64,000 nucleotides of DNA from positions 116,428,110-116,492,109 of the forward strand of contig OX235279.1 of assembly GCA_944472155.2 (NCBI GenBank), read 5' to 3'. The position numbers and the translations under genes were made by a program. Positions 1 to 11,200 of this stretch are shown here, piece after piece. The notes below the pieces were generated by a model. The model did not search any database and had not been told where the DNA came from. It saw nothing but the letters and a program-made list of their open reading frames with translations. Every line of letters begins with the position of its first letter. The first letter of the stretch is position 1. The DNA is from Trichobilharzia szidati (taxonomy: Eukaryota > Platyhelminthes > Trematoda > Strigeidida > Schistosomatidae).

Positions 1-295
1 CTCCAAGCAGGAAGAAATGGAGATGGATTGGCCACACTCTGAGGAAATCATAAAGTGACATCACTAGACAAGCCATTGCTCGAGTGGAACCCGAAAGGGA
101 AGCGGCGAGTTGTTCGTCCAAGGGTGACTTGGAGGGGGTCATGTGAAGAGGAGATGAAAGCGTGTGGGCAGACGTGGCGCCAGGTGAAAACTCTAACAGA
201 GAACCGAACGTAATGGAGACGCGCGGCTGAAGCCCTATGTTCCTCTAGGAATTAAAGGAAATAATAATACATATATATATATATATATATATATA
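1..295 (+). mobile_element. SR2-like RTE retrotransposon, 3' end fragment
   Basis: The end of a non-LTR retrotransposon of the RTE clade, cut off by the window edge. The translated sequence matches the C-terminal end and 3' tail of the longer copy at 58195-61418 (words such as EEMEMDWPHSEE and RLKPYVPLG), with stops and frame breaks. The tail runs 'gaagccctatgttcctctagg' into short A-rich and ATA repeats and then an AT microsatellite at about 270-295. The copy is dead. Its flank and 5' part lie left of base 1. Confidence 0.7.
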
Positions 296-979
296 CACTT
301 GCTGCCTGGATTTCGGTAATCCCAATAATAAAAGATAATTACTACAATCCAGATACCAGTCCAAGTTAGTATTAATTACTTCCTAAATCGATTGCAAAGA
401 CAGCACAAGTAATAAATAAATAAATGGTGGTTATGGACCATTCGATTAGTTCACAAAAGCGAATCTGTAGTATTTGGCCTTTAATCACAGCCTCATCCCA
501 CTAGTGCCTCCAGTTCGTTAATACTCTTAAAAAACTGCCATCATGTGAACCATAATCAAGATGACTTTCCATCATCCAATAGAGGTGATAAATTCCTTGG
601 CTTATCTTCACAGAATAATATAAAGACGGATACAGATAAATTTTCAATATAGAAAATATCCCCATTTAGACATTTGGAAAACACAAAAGATTGAGCGAAG
701 AAATATTTACTTTTCAATTAGATCCTCTTCTCTGGCTCTACTCTAATATATATAGCATTTTTACAATACACAACAATTTACCAAACAAGTGGTGATATGT
801 TTGTTAACAATATTTAAACAGTGTCGAAATGTCAATGGGTAGATAATTAACGCAGAAAATCAATACACATTTAAAAAAGTAGAAATGGATAGAATAAATT
901 AATTTTACAAGAATAACACGTAATTAAAGATGAAGCGGTCAAAATAAAAATAAAAATAAATAATTTGGACAATTATAAT

Positions 980-1450
980 TTAATAGGGGGAGGGGAGCGA
1001 CGTAGTCCTGTCTTGTAAGGATGGCCACGGTAAGCAAAGTGGCTGTACAAATTTCTTCTGTACACATAGGCTTGGCTTCTTAAGGTGGATTCCGATTGCT
1101 TCTGCTGTCTGTAGAAGACGAACTCTTAGAGCAAAGTTGAGATTAGTCGGAATGCGATAAATGATTTTGAATGCAGTATTCACATCAACCTTGTGCTCGG
1201 TATCAACAAGGTGTGCTAAAATAGAACTCCGAATAGATTTTGTTTGTCCCTTGCTTAACCACGCTGGATGATGTTCAGAAATACGACGATGAAACTGCCT
1301 AATTGTACGCCCAATGTAGCTGGCTCCGCAGCTGCAGTCAAACTGGTATACACACATAGAAGAGGCAAAATTAGGTAGTTTGTCCTTATTTCTCGAACAT
1401 AGAATAGGGGTGGTTGTGAAGAGACAACGTACTTCTGCTGCATAATAAGC
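980..1450 (-). pseudogene. PLE GIY-YIG endonuclease C-terminal fragment (minus copy)
   Basis: An open 3' coding end of a Penelope-like element. It carries the GIY-YIG-type endonuclease region that follows the reverse transcriptase in PLEs: a Cys-rich CVYQFDCSCGASYIGR segment followed by an EH...AWL motif, ending in a conserved CVQKKFVQPLCLPWP-like tail. Reading frame is open from about 1450 to the stop at 980. The reverse transcriptase domain is missing by 5' truncation, so it cannot be an autonomous element. The translated region is identical to that of the plus copy at 1468-1845. Confidence 0.75.
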
Positions 1451-1467
1451 TCTTTTAACTGCATTCT

Positions 1468-1845
1468 ATGTGTGTATACCAGTTTGACTGCAGCTGCGGA
1501 GCCAGCTACATTGGGCGTACAATTAGGCAGTTTCATCGTCGTATTTCTGAACATCATCCAGCGTGGTTAAGCAAGGGACAAACAAAATCTATTCGGAGTT
1601 CTATTTTAGCACACCTTGTTGATACCGAGCACAAGGTTGATGTGAATACTGCATTCAAAATCATTTATCGCATTCCGACTAATCTCAACTTTGCTCTAAG
1701 AGTTCGTCTTCTACAGACAGCAGAAGCAATCGGAATCCACCTTAAGAAGCCAAGCCTATGTGTACAGAAGAAATTTGTACAGCCACTTTGCTTACCGTGG
1801 CCATCCTTACAAGACAGGACTACGTCGCTCCCCTCCCCCTATTAA
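1468..1845 (+). pseudogene. PLE GIY-YIG endonuclease C-terminal fragment (plus copy)
   Basis: Mirror copy of the minus-strand fragment with the same 125-residue translation from the Met just before VYQFDCSCGASYIGR to the stop. It is truncated slightly further at its 5' side than its partner. The 3' untranslated region (1846-2152) matches the left arm almost base for base. The lack of point differences implies recent formation or gene conversion between the arms. Confidence 0.75.
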
Positions 1846-2212
1846 ATTATAATTGTCCAAATTATTTTATTTATTTTTATTTTTATTTTGACCGCTTCAT
1901 CTTTAATTACGTGTTATTCTTGTAAAATTAATTTATTCTATCCATTTCTACTTTTTTAAATGTGTATTGATTTTCTGCGTTAATTATCTACCCATTGACA
2001 TTTCGACACTGTTTAAATATTGTTAACAAACATATCACCACTTGTTTGGTAAATTGTTGTGTATTGTAAAAATGCTATATATATTAGAGTAGAGCCAGAG
2101 AAGAGGATCTAATTGAAAAGTAAATATTTCTTCGCTCAATCTTTTGTGTTTTACAGATAAGTTTAACGAAATAAGTTATTTTCAATTTCGGTTGTTTTTT
2201 TTTTTTTTCTTA

Positions 2213-2335
2213 ACCGTGATAAACGTATCCAACTGATCTCTGTTGCTGAAGCTTTGGCCATCGAAATAGAAAAGGCATATCTCTGTATACAAGAAAAGTT
2301 TGTTTAATCCCTCTGACTCTCATGGTCTTAATCAG
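2213..2335 (+). pseudogene. Degenerate PLE 3' coding remnant
   Basis: Translates to AEALAIEIEKAYLCIQEKFV followed by in-frame stops. It matches the last residues of the intact PLE protein at 8249-10369 ([18 protein letters not shown]). It abuts the inverted dimer on its right. Short, broken and older than the dimer. Confidence 0.6.
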
Positions 2336-2768
2336 TCTGTACTAAAGTATGATAATCCCCGTTCATATTTTGACTCAACTTATTTTCCGTTTTTTTTATT
2401 CAATTTGTATACTCTTCACTTATTACAATTATTACTATTATGATTATTCTCACTTTGAACTGTCTCCAGTATTATTTCACTTGTCCCACTTGTCATTTTA
2501 AATCAAAATAATTTTCTTTAACAATATTCAATTCTATGTTCTCAAATTTCACATCATATCACGTAACGATTTATTTGCCTATTCGGCTTACAATATTTCA
2601 CCTCCTTCCAACATCTACATATCTTATGAACTATTCTGTTTATGACATTATTTGTTTTGCTACTTGACATTTAATCACATTTTAATTGTATTTCTTACTA
2701 TTATTATTTTATGTATTCACCCATTCATTTCAATTTCCTAACTGGATATAACTTCTTAAAAACTATAT

Positions 2769-2802
<34 letters not shown>

Positions 2803-5293
2803 GCGATTGTAGAGCTTGATAATAAGTTCGATGATTTTCTATATATCCCTGTCAGAACTTTCTACTAATAAACAATCACGGAAAACATAAAGACTAGCAA
2901 CCAGGTGGTGTGAACACACCGGTGACCTTGAACGTAGACTATACGTTGCATTAGAGAAGGCACGGTGCATCCAAAAGCCGTTTATCTTCCAAGAAATTAA
3001 ACAGGATAATAATGAAAAAATTTAAAGACGATATTTTGCCGTGACGTAACTGAAAAGTAGTTTCCAGTTACAAGGAAGGGTATCGGATTTCAAGTTTCAT
3101 GACTACCACAATCGTTTCATCTATGTGAGTAATGAAGTATTCTCCTGCTATAAATTTATTTACAAGGAAAACACATCCATCCAGTAGGGGGTGAGGATGG
3201 CGTTCCTGCCGATGACATTGGTTAGTGGTTGCACAAAATCCACGAATTGGTAGAATTTAGAATTTATGGGCCATTGAATCGGGCCCCAGTGTCTGAACGG
3301 TATACAACCTAGCCTAGTAACCGAAGGTCCTGGGTTTGAAACTCAGGGGTGTGTATTGATGATAAGTCCTGAGCTAAAACGAAACAGCTGGCCAGTACTC
3401 CCTGGTTTTCAACGGTCCTCTAACTGACTTCAATCCATAGTCTAACTTACAACAAACAGAATCCCTACAAACTAATTCTTGAAAATAATAAAACACTCGG
3501 ACTCTAACGTACTATTAACCTATTATCCAAACAGTACTTAAAAACGAAATCAAGGTGAAATTTGCAAATCATTTTGTTCACAACGTTCACTCTGGCTCTG
3601 TAATAATGGCACGTTCTGTAATCCAAGGTCATTTGGGAGTTTGCTCACCGTGGTTATTATTCTTCGGGTTGGTCACATTCAATTCCATTTGAATGGTAAT
3701 GGTTACAAATTCATGCTGATCAGGGCCTAAGAAATGAGATCTAGTGTACTTCCACCTTTCGTCAATCCAAGCCAATGTCATAGATAAAAATGGACATAAG
3801 TCGTAACAAGTCAGCTGACATTCACCTGGTTTTTTAAGTTACTTCATAATAATATTAAGAATGTTTTAAGGTTACATTTTTTTGGCATTTAGAATAATAA
3901 TTTTTATCCAGTAATAACCCGCATCTAAATTAAATCACTTTCTTCTTCTTATGTATTTTGTAAACGGGATCTTATTCTGTATTTAAGTTTATCTAAGAGA
4001 AAGCCTTGAATTCAAATTTCATAGGCGTTGATGCTCACCAAGAAGAATGAATCTAGTATTCAGAAGAAATTTACATACCCTAGGAAACTGGTGTCACAGA
4101 TGAAGACTTCAAACCATAATAATACATTACGGTGTTGTGTTATTTTGTTTACAGATGAAATTATTACTACAACTCAGATTTCTTAGATATGTCATTTGTT
4201 CAGATGCTTATTTGACTTGTTTATTACTTTACCTATGCTGTACATAATTGAGAACCGGATTCCTGTTTTATGACAGAAGTGAAGTATGTACATCACAATC
4301 ACTTTACATTTCAAAAGTGAGTAAAATAGGAAATGTAATTCACCTTTGTAGTAGGACTTCTTATCAAAGAGGTATATCTGTTTTGGTCTTTATTTAGCAC
4401 AAGCTTCTGAAATGAAAATATATGCTTCTGAAATGTCTATCCAACGTTTGTGTTAGATTTTCACTGAACGAACGTAGATTGCAAAGACTTCGTCTGGTAC
4501 GGCTACCTACTTTGTGGATAAGAGATGCTGCATAATTTTCAGACTGATATACCCTGAAAAGTCTCATAATACAACAGCCAAATTAGGTATTAGGCTGTCT
4601 TATCCCAAATTTTTAGACAGGCACAAGATACATCAAAGCATTATAAACGGTTTAAACCCTTATCACTGGTATATCAGTGTAACTTTTTACATAGGTTTTA
4701 TTTTATAAAAGGTAGCTAAAAATGTGAAGCTTGCGAAAGCGTTTATTGTCATGTTTAACTTTTTAATTAGCTTTTTTTCACCTATTGCTAAGGTCTTAAA
4801 CGTGTCAGATTCTCTGCCCTGGCAAGTGTTAGCTGCTGAGTATGAGAATTTTATTGTGAGCAACAATTCATGGGTCACCTTTATCGCTGCGTCGCAAAGA
4901 ATTGTGAACTCTGAATTTAACTAGCATAACATTAAACAAGTTATTTGAAATTAAACAGCCTCTTGTTGAGTCTACTGAGTCAATCAATGACTTCATATTA
5001 GTTATTTTAGTGCGTTGGTTATGTAATGCTTAAAATGCTTGCCAAGCACGTATGTCGTCTGAAATTCGACTTCTGACCGACGCTCTACACACAACTTAGC
5101 CCAGTCGGTAGTAACCCTGGTAAAAAAGGTTGAGCGTGAGGTTAGTAACCTCAGGCTATAAAATAACACCACTTCTACTGGAAATTCAAAATTCAAGCAA
5201 AGGAATTAATATTAGTAAATTAGAAATTTAATGAAAACATAAATGCTAATGAACTCATAGAGCCGGCTATGTCTTTCATAAAAAGTGTCTTAC
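2336..5293. other. Region left of the last visible decarboxylase exon, no exon recognised
   Basis: No conserved coding exon was found here on either strand. If the decarboxylase gene continues leftward this is intron. It contains an (AT)n run at about 2777-2802 and a stretch with a pol III B-box-like motif near 3350. The small open frames around 4514-5196 have no recognisable motif and no splice context. The expected next decarboxylase exon (after LQNAIK, leading to the PLP-binding part) was looked for by eye and not found. Confidence 0.5.
3283..3440 (+). repeat. tRNA-like SINE remnant, weak
   Basis: Contains an A-box-like stretch (gtgtctgaacggt) and a B-box-like stretch (ctgggtttgaaactcag) about 45 bp apart, then a non-tRNA body ending around 'ctggttttcaacggtcctc'. 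That tail resembles 'ccctggttttccaatggtg' near 11030, which suggests a dispersed family. No closed cloverleaf is visible, so it is not called a tRNA gene. Confidence 0.35.
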
Positions 5294-8200
5294 TTTAATA
5301 GCATTTTGCAAGGTTTCACCTTGAAGACTAAAGTCTTCGTCCACTTCCAAATGACGCAGCTTAACAAAACTTAAAATACTGGCTTTTTCAACAGCGGAAT
5401 GGGCCTGAAATATGTGAAAATAGGCTTAATTTGGATTAGGCAGTTAAATTTACAATTAGATCTTTTTATAATCTAAAAACGTTGCTTCCTAATCTTCTGA
5501 GTAAACCCCTGATCACGTTGCATTGGTCACCACGGCATAACCAGCGTCACCAGTCTAGTCCTTGCTGCAGACTTAAATCTACCAGTAAATTTGGCAGTGT
5601 GGTCACCAAGCTAGGTGGCTCGCCATCGAGGTGCACTCTGAACTGATGTTAAGTGGTTGGAGGCAGTCGATAGGAAACTCTGGACCTGAGTTATTCGGGC
5701 TCAGCGGTAACGCTTATGACTGCAACACCGGGTGACACGGGTTCAAATCCTAGAAGAACACGGGTTCCTTCAAGGTTGCGGATACGTCTTATTGACGAGT
5801 GCTGACAAACAAGAAACCTAGTTCCAGATTTTATTGCATATGGCCTCCAACAGCCTACCACAAACTCCTAATTACTAATATTAAACACCATCTCGAGTAT
5901 GACGACACTTACTCACAAGTGATAGTAGTGGTGTGGCAGAGGCTAGAATTCATTAGCTACTTAGCATACGTATTCTAAATCAGCAACTGAATGGTATACA
6001 CCCTTGTTTCACAGATTACTGCCTTGATCTGTAGGTTGGTGGTGTTTGTTAAAGAGACATTAAGTAAGACGCGAAATCTCTCTGGAACTATATAGTTTTT
6101 AATGGTTTTCTAAATGTTTGGTTTTGATTAAATTAAATGTACTTTGATTTCTTTTTGTTTCCCTTTTTGCTGGAATTCTTTGACTGTGTTCTATCTTCTA
6201 GTGAAAGAAGTTCGTTTTACTCATAATCTTTTGTAATTCATCGTTATTTTAATATCTGTCCGTTGCTTTGTATACAAATTTATCTTGTTTACAAAAAGGC
6301 AAAAAAAAAAAAAAACAGATACTTCATTGTACTTTGTCTCTTTGTCAATATCTAGGATGTGTGATCACAAGCAGTTTGTGAATGACGCATCTCCCAATCG
6401 GTATTCAGTTGCCACTGTGTTAATAATATTTAAAGTCAAATGTATGATGCCATGTACTACTGAGTGATTAATACAAGTGGTTGAATTTCACTCATATTAA
6501 TCAGTAGCGTTTGCTAGCCAGATCGGAGTGATCTAAACAAGGGATGACAGTTTTGCTCGTCTGGGGCCGACGTCATCATCGATATACTCAACTGTATCCA
6601 ACTATGCATGTCAATGAATCAATCAATCACTAGTTCATAATAAATGTTTTATCTACTTGTTCGACAATACACTAACGATGTTCAGTCAACAGCAGACTAT
6701 AAAAACACAAAATAGTTCGTAAATTGATTTACTTATAATTATTTAGACGAATACAACATGGCTTTCAAAAGTTATAATTAATGATTACCGCAAATTAAAC
6801 TATAGAAACGTGGAAGCCTGAACTAATCGAATTTGAGTAATAAAATATAGCATACGAAATCTTTTCAAGACAGCTACCGATACATAGGAAGAATAAACTC
6901 TTATCTCTCTGCTCATTCAGTATAGTTACTTCAACGTTTTATGACCATAAAACCAAAATATTTTAACTATGACAGCTATTCTGCAGTCCTGTAAATCTAT
7001 TAAAAAACTGAGAGTAAAACGCAAAACTTACTAATTTCGAAGTATAGGCTACAAGTCGTGATAGGACAGCAATTTTTGAATCTGATACATTTGTCTCCTC
7101 AAAAAGATGTTTATAACGTTCAACTGCTTGGTGACGAGCAGCCAACATTGATATTAATATACAGTCACTTGCAGAAGACTGAAAAAAAAGTTTTGACAAG
7201 CGTTAATACAAATTAAACTTTTCACATAACTTATTTAGTTTCCGGGGTTATGGAAGTGACTGACATAAGGATGTTGACGAGCCTTATTAGGAAGATGATT
7301 TTTAACTTGTCTACTCTTTTAAAACTACTCTACTCTGTTATAACAAAAAGAAAAACAATGAAAACAGTTCCTCAGTAATCACCTTTATTGTTTATATTGA
7401 CGCTACATGAAGAATTTAGAGACGCTGATATCAATAAGCCACTGAATTTCAACTCAGGGGTTACTTAGTAACCTGCTTGTCTTAAGACGTCCAAATTCTA
7501 GGTTGTATCCAGCATTATGTGTACTTTGCATGAGACCTCAAAATAAAAAATAAATCATTGTCTAGCCCACCACGAATCTCATTTGTTAATTACAGATATT
7601 CATGGATAATCCCCATCCAGGCATTAATGAAAACAAAACACGTAGATCAGCGAAGAGTCTCTTTTCGGCGAATTCATCTTCTTAGCTGTACAATCGCAAA
7701 TATATATGCATTGTTTTGTTTGTATGTGTACATTAAGTTTGTCAAACAAAGTTACAATTGGTTAAGGTTAATTTTAACTAAACAAGTGAAGGTTGGTAAT
7801 ACAGGTCAAGAAAACTAGGGTAGTAACAAAGGTGATGAGATGTCAGAAACAGTTGTAATAATAATAGTGAGTTTTACTCAGGATGCACATAGAAACAAAG
7901 TAGAAATTATGTAAGAGGTCTAAGTGGATACAAGAATTACAATTGCTTAAGGTTATTTTAACTAAACAGGTAAAGGTTGGTAATATAAGTCAAGGCAATT
8001 AAGTGCTAGGATAGTAACAAAAGTGATGAGTTTTCACAAACAGTTGTTAAAAGAGGTTATGCAATAATAATATGAATATTTTGATGAGTGAGTTTTACTC
8101 AGGATGCACATAGAAACAAAGTAGATAATACGAAACTATGTAAGAGACCTAAGTGAATACAGGAATTATAAGCAACTAAGGAACAGGCAAAGAAACAAAG

Positions 8201-11200
8201 TTAAGTTATCAGAATAAAATAAAATAAAATCAAAAAATCAAAACATTGTTACCATGAGAGTAGAAGTGGTTGAGTAATCTTCTTTTGTATGCACAGCTCC
8301 GGTTTTTCCATGTGAATGGCTAGAGCTTCAGCGATACAGAGGAGACGAAACCGTATTGCCTTTGATAGGTTGTTCTTGACTCTGTAGATTACTCTGAAGG
8401 AGGCGTTCGTTGAAATGCAATGATCAGTGCTGACCAGGTGTTCAATTATCGCACTCCTTATTGCACCAGTATTGCCTTTTCGCAACCATGCTGGATAGTG
8501 TTCTTGAATCCTCTTGGACAGGATGCGCGTCGAACGACCGATGTACCTGGCTCCACAGCAGCAGGTGAACTGGTATATGCACATAGAAGCGGCCAGATGC
8601 GGGATCTTGTCCTTGAGGCTTCTGCAGATTAGTGGGCGACTGGAGAACACTATTCTTAGCGTTGCTGTAAAGAATGTTCTTCTCAGAGATGATGTGATCC
8701 TTCTCTTGAGAATATCGCTTGCTAAATCTCCCTTGAAATCCAAGTTCATGTAGATTTTCTTTTTAGGCGCAGTCAAAGTTTCGTTTTTCCGAATTATTGG
8801 TTTCATATTTTTGTCGATAAATCTTATTGGGTAACCATTCTGGATGAATATTTCTCTCAGAATATCTAATTCTGTTTCCACAACGTCGGGACTACAGATG
8901 CGTCGGATGCGGGAAGCAAGTGATTTAATTAAATTCCGCTTTTGTTGAATGGGTACCCAGCTATAGAAGCTTGTTAGTTGACCATTCCACGTAGGTTTTC
9001 TATGGATTGATCTTCTTAGGCTCCCATCAGCTCTTCTTGTCAGTTCCACATCAAGAAACGGAATTTTTGACTCGTTTTCCATTTCAAGAGTGAATTTTAT
9101 TGCTGGATGGCAATCGTTGAATGTCTTCAGCAGTAGATTGGGGTCGTTGTTGTTGTCACAAATAATGAAAATGTCATCCACGTATCTTTTGTACAGTTGC
9201 AAATTGTCGATACTTGATTTTAGTGAACCTCTCTCGAGGCTTGCCACGAAGCAGTCTGATAGTAGTGGACCCAACGGAGATCCCATTGCAATACCATCCT
9301 TTTGTCTGTAGATAGTGTCGTTGAATGTGAACTGGACGTTCAGAGTGCATCTCAATAATAATTCTTTCAAATATGTTGTCGGTATTCCAATATCGATGTG
9401 GTTGTCATCTATATATCTGCATATGAAGCAGACCGTTTCTGTGAGTGGGACATTGGTGAAGAGTGACTCGATGTCGAACGATAGCATAATTTGGTTAGAT
9501 ACATTCGTGTCTTGTATGCACTCGATGAACTGGAAGGTGTCACGGAGTGAGTGCGTACATAATTGCTTCCTTACAGGTTCCAGAATATCTGCTAGCCATT
9601 GTGCAATAGAGTGGTAAGGGGAACCTGACATATCCAGAATTGGGCGAAGTGGGAGACCAACCTTGTGTACCTTTGGTAGACCATAAAGTCTTGGTATTAC
9701 TGAACCTGTTGGCCGGATTTGGTCGTAAATATCCCCACTAATTAGTTGACTGGCCTTCATTCTCTTCAAGACGTCTGTGAGTTGCTTCTCAATCTGTTCC
9801 GTCTTGTTTCTTTCATTGGAAGCTTGGGAAAATTTGTCTTCATTCGACAGTATATCGTTCATTTTCTCGATGTAGTCTCTTCGATTCAGAAGCACTACAC
9901 CAGCACCCTTGTCGGGCCGAGTTATAAGCAGATCTTTGTTATCTCTCAACTGTTTTAATTCCTCTCGGTGCCGTTTCGTCAGGTGGTTGCGGACTTTTGA
10001 TTTTGTATTCAAGTATTGATGGCAGCAGTCCATTATTGTTGACTTGAATCTCTGTAGTTCGTCTTCAGAAGTTGGGCTGAGATCGTGCGTTTGGCTGATT
10101 AGATTTTCAAACTGGACCTGAGTATGGAGTTTGTCGGCGTTGAAGTTTATATCGCAGAATTTAGGGCCCAGAGATAGAACTTCCAGTTGCACGTCGGTTA
10201 AAGGTACTGAGGGATAATTGAACACAAACTTCGTGGGTTCGTCAGGAAATTTGCCTTGAGGTTTCATTTCAATTACAGATATCAGTCGGTGATGTTGATT
10301 ACAGGGGCACGGAAACTGGTCATAATTTCCTCTAACTGATGTCAGCTCATTATGAAATCCTGTAACCAATCAATCAAATCCCTACAAACCAATACTTGAA
10401 TTCTTTAAAGTAATTAAAAACAGAAATTCATTTAGTGAGTGGAATGAAATAATCTGATGAAGCCATAAGGTAAAAGATCAGCTAAAAACACAAATAAAAA
10501 CGGGAATTTCAATGTTTAAATGCGCACCAATGTTGTCCTTAAGATGCCATTTATCTTAAGTAAGAGTAGTGGTTATTGCACAAACATGTGAGAAAACTAA
10601 ACTAGAAATTCAGTGTTATTCTGATTTCCCTCTAAACTCCTCAGGTTATCTATGCATTAATGTTGTGCTAATTCTTGTACTTCGAACATCCAGCAACTCT
10701 ATTTTTTAGATTAAGAGGTGTACTAAATGTAATATACTAGATGTTGACGTGTTTCTCTACTTTTCGTTTACTCAAGTAACAATATTACCTTGAAAAACGC
10801 ATCAACAAAATAAATCTCAAAGCCGATTTCGTCGCAAACTGAAAACTAAGGAGCACTAGACAAGTGCTTCATTCAAGTTTGAGATTTCCCAGTAATGTGT
10901 ACACATTTTCCTTACCTAAGAGTCGTAACGAGAGCCTTCAAGTTACACTTTGAGGACATTATCTTGTAAACACTAGGTGGATATCCAGAAACCCGTGGAT
11001 TCGACGCTCATACAACTTCCTTTCCGTTACTCCCTGGTTTTCCAATGGTGTTAGCCATCTGGTTAGTTTAGTCAGAAGATGATCTGGAAAATGTATGTGA
11101 AGCCCTACACTGAGACAGTCTCCATAAAACGAATGCAGTCAAATCTATGTACACCGAAAGAGAGAGTACTGAATTCTGTACTACCTTGTTGATTAAGCTT

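Larger units (their letters stand above)
632..2164. mobile_element. Penelope-like element, head-to-head inverted dimer (dimer 1)
   Basis: Two 5'-truncated PLE copies face each other with their 5' ends in the centre, forming an inverted repeat. The arms are about 678-1363 (minus copy) and 1463-2152 (plus copy). They look identical apart from a 5-bp indel in a T/A-rich run near 960. The minus copy reaches about 90 bp further into its own 5' side (to about 1450), so the central spacer is coding sequence of that copy. Imperfect direct repeats flank the whole unit: acagataaattt at 632-643 and acagataagttt at 2153-2164, read as a TSD. Between the left repeat and the left arm sit 34 bp (644-677) not present on the right. 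Confidence 0.75.

Noticed and set aside
4514..5196. Three small open frames as possible genes
   Set aside because: Short, no motif, overlapping on opposite strands, and no splice or family support. Typical chance frames.
1..5293. The PLP-binding exons of the decarboxylase
   Set aside because: Looked for the conserved parts around the cofactor lysine and the aspartate-alanine motif on the minus strand and saw none. They are assumed to be left of the window.
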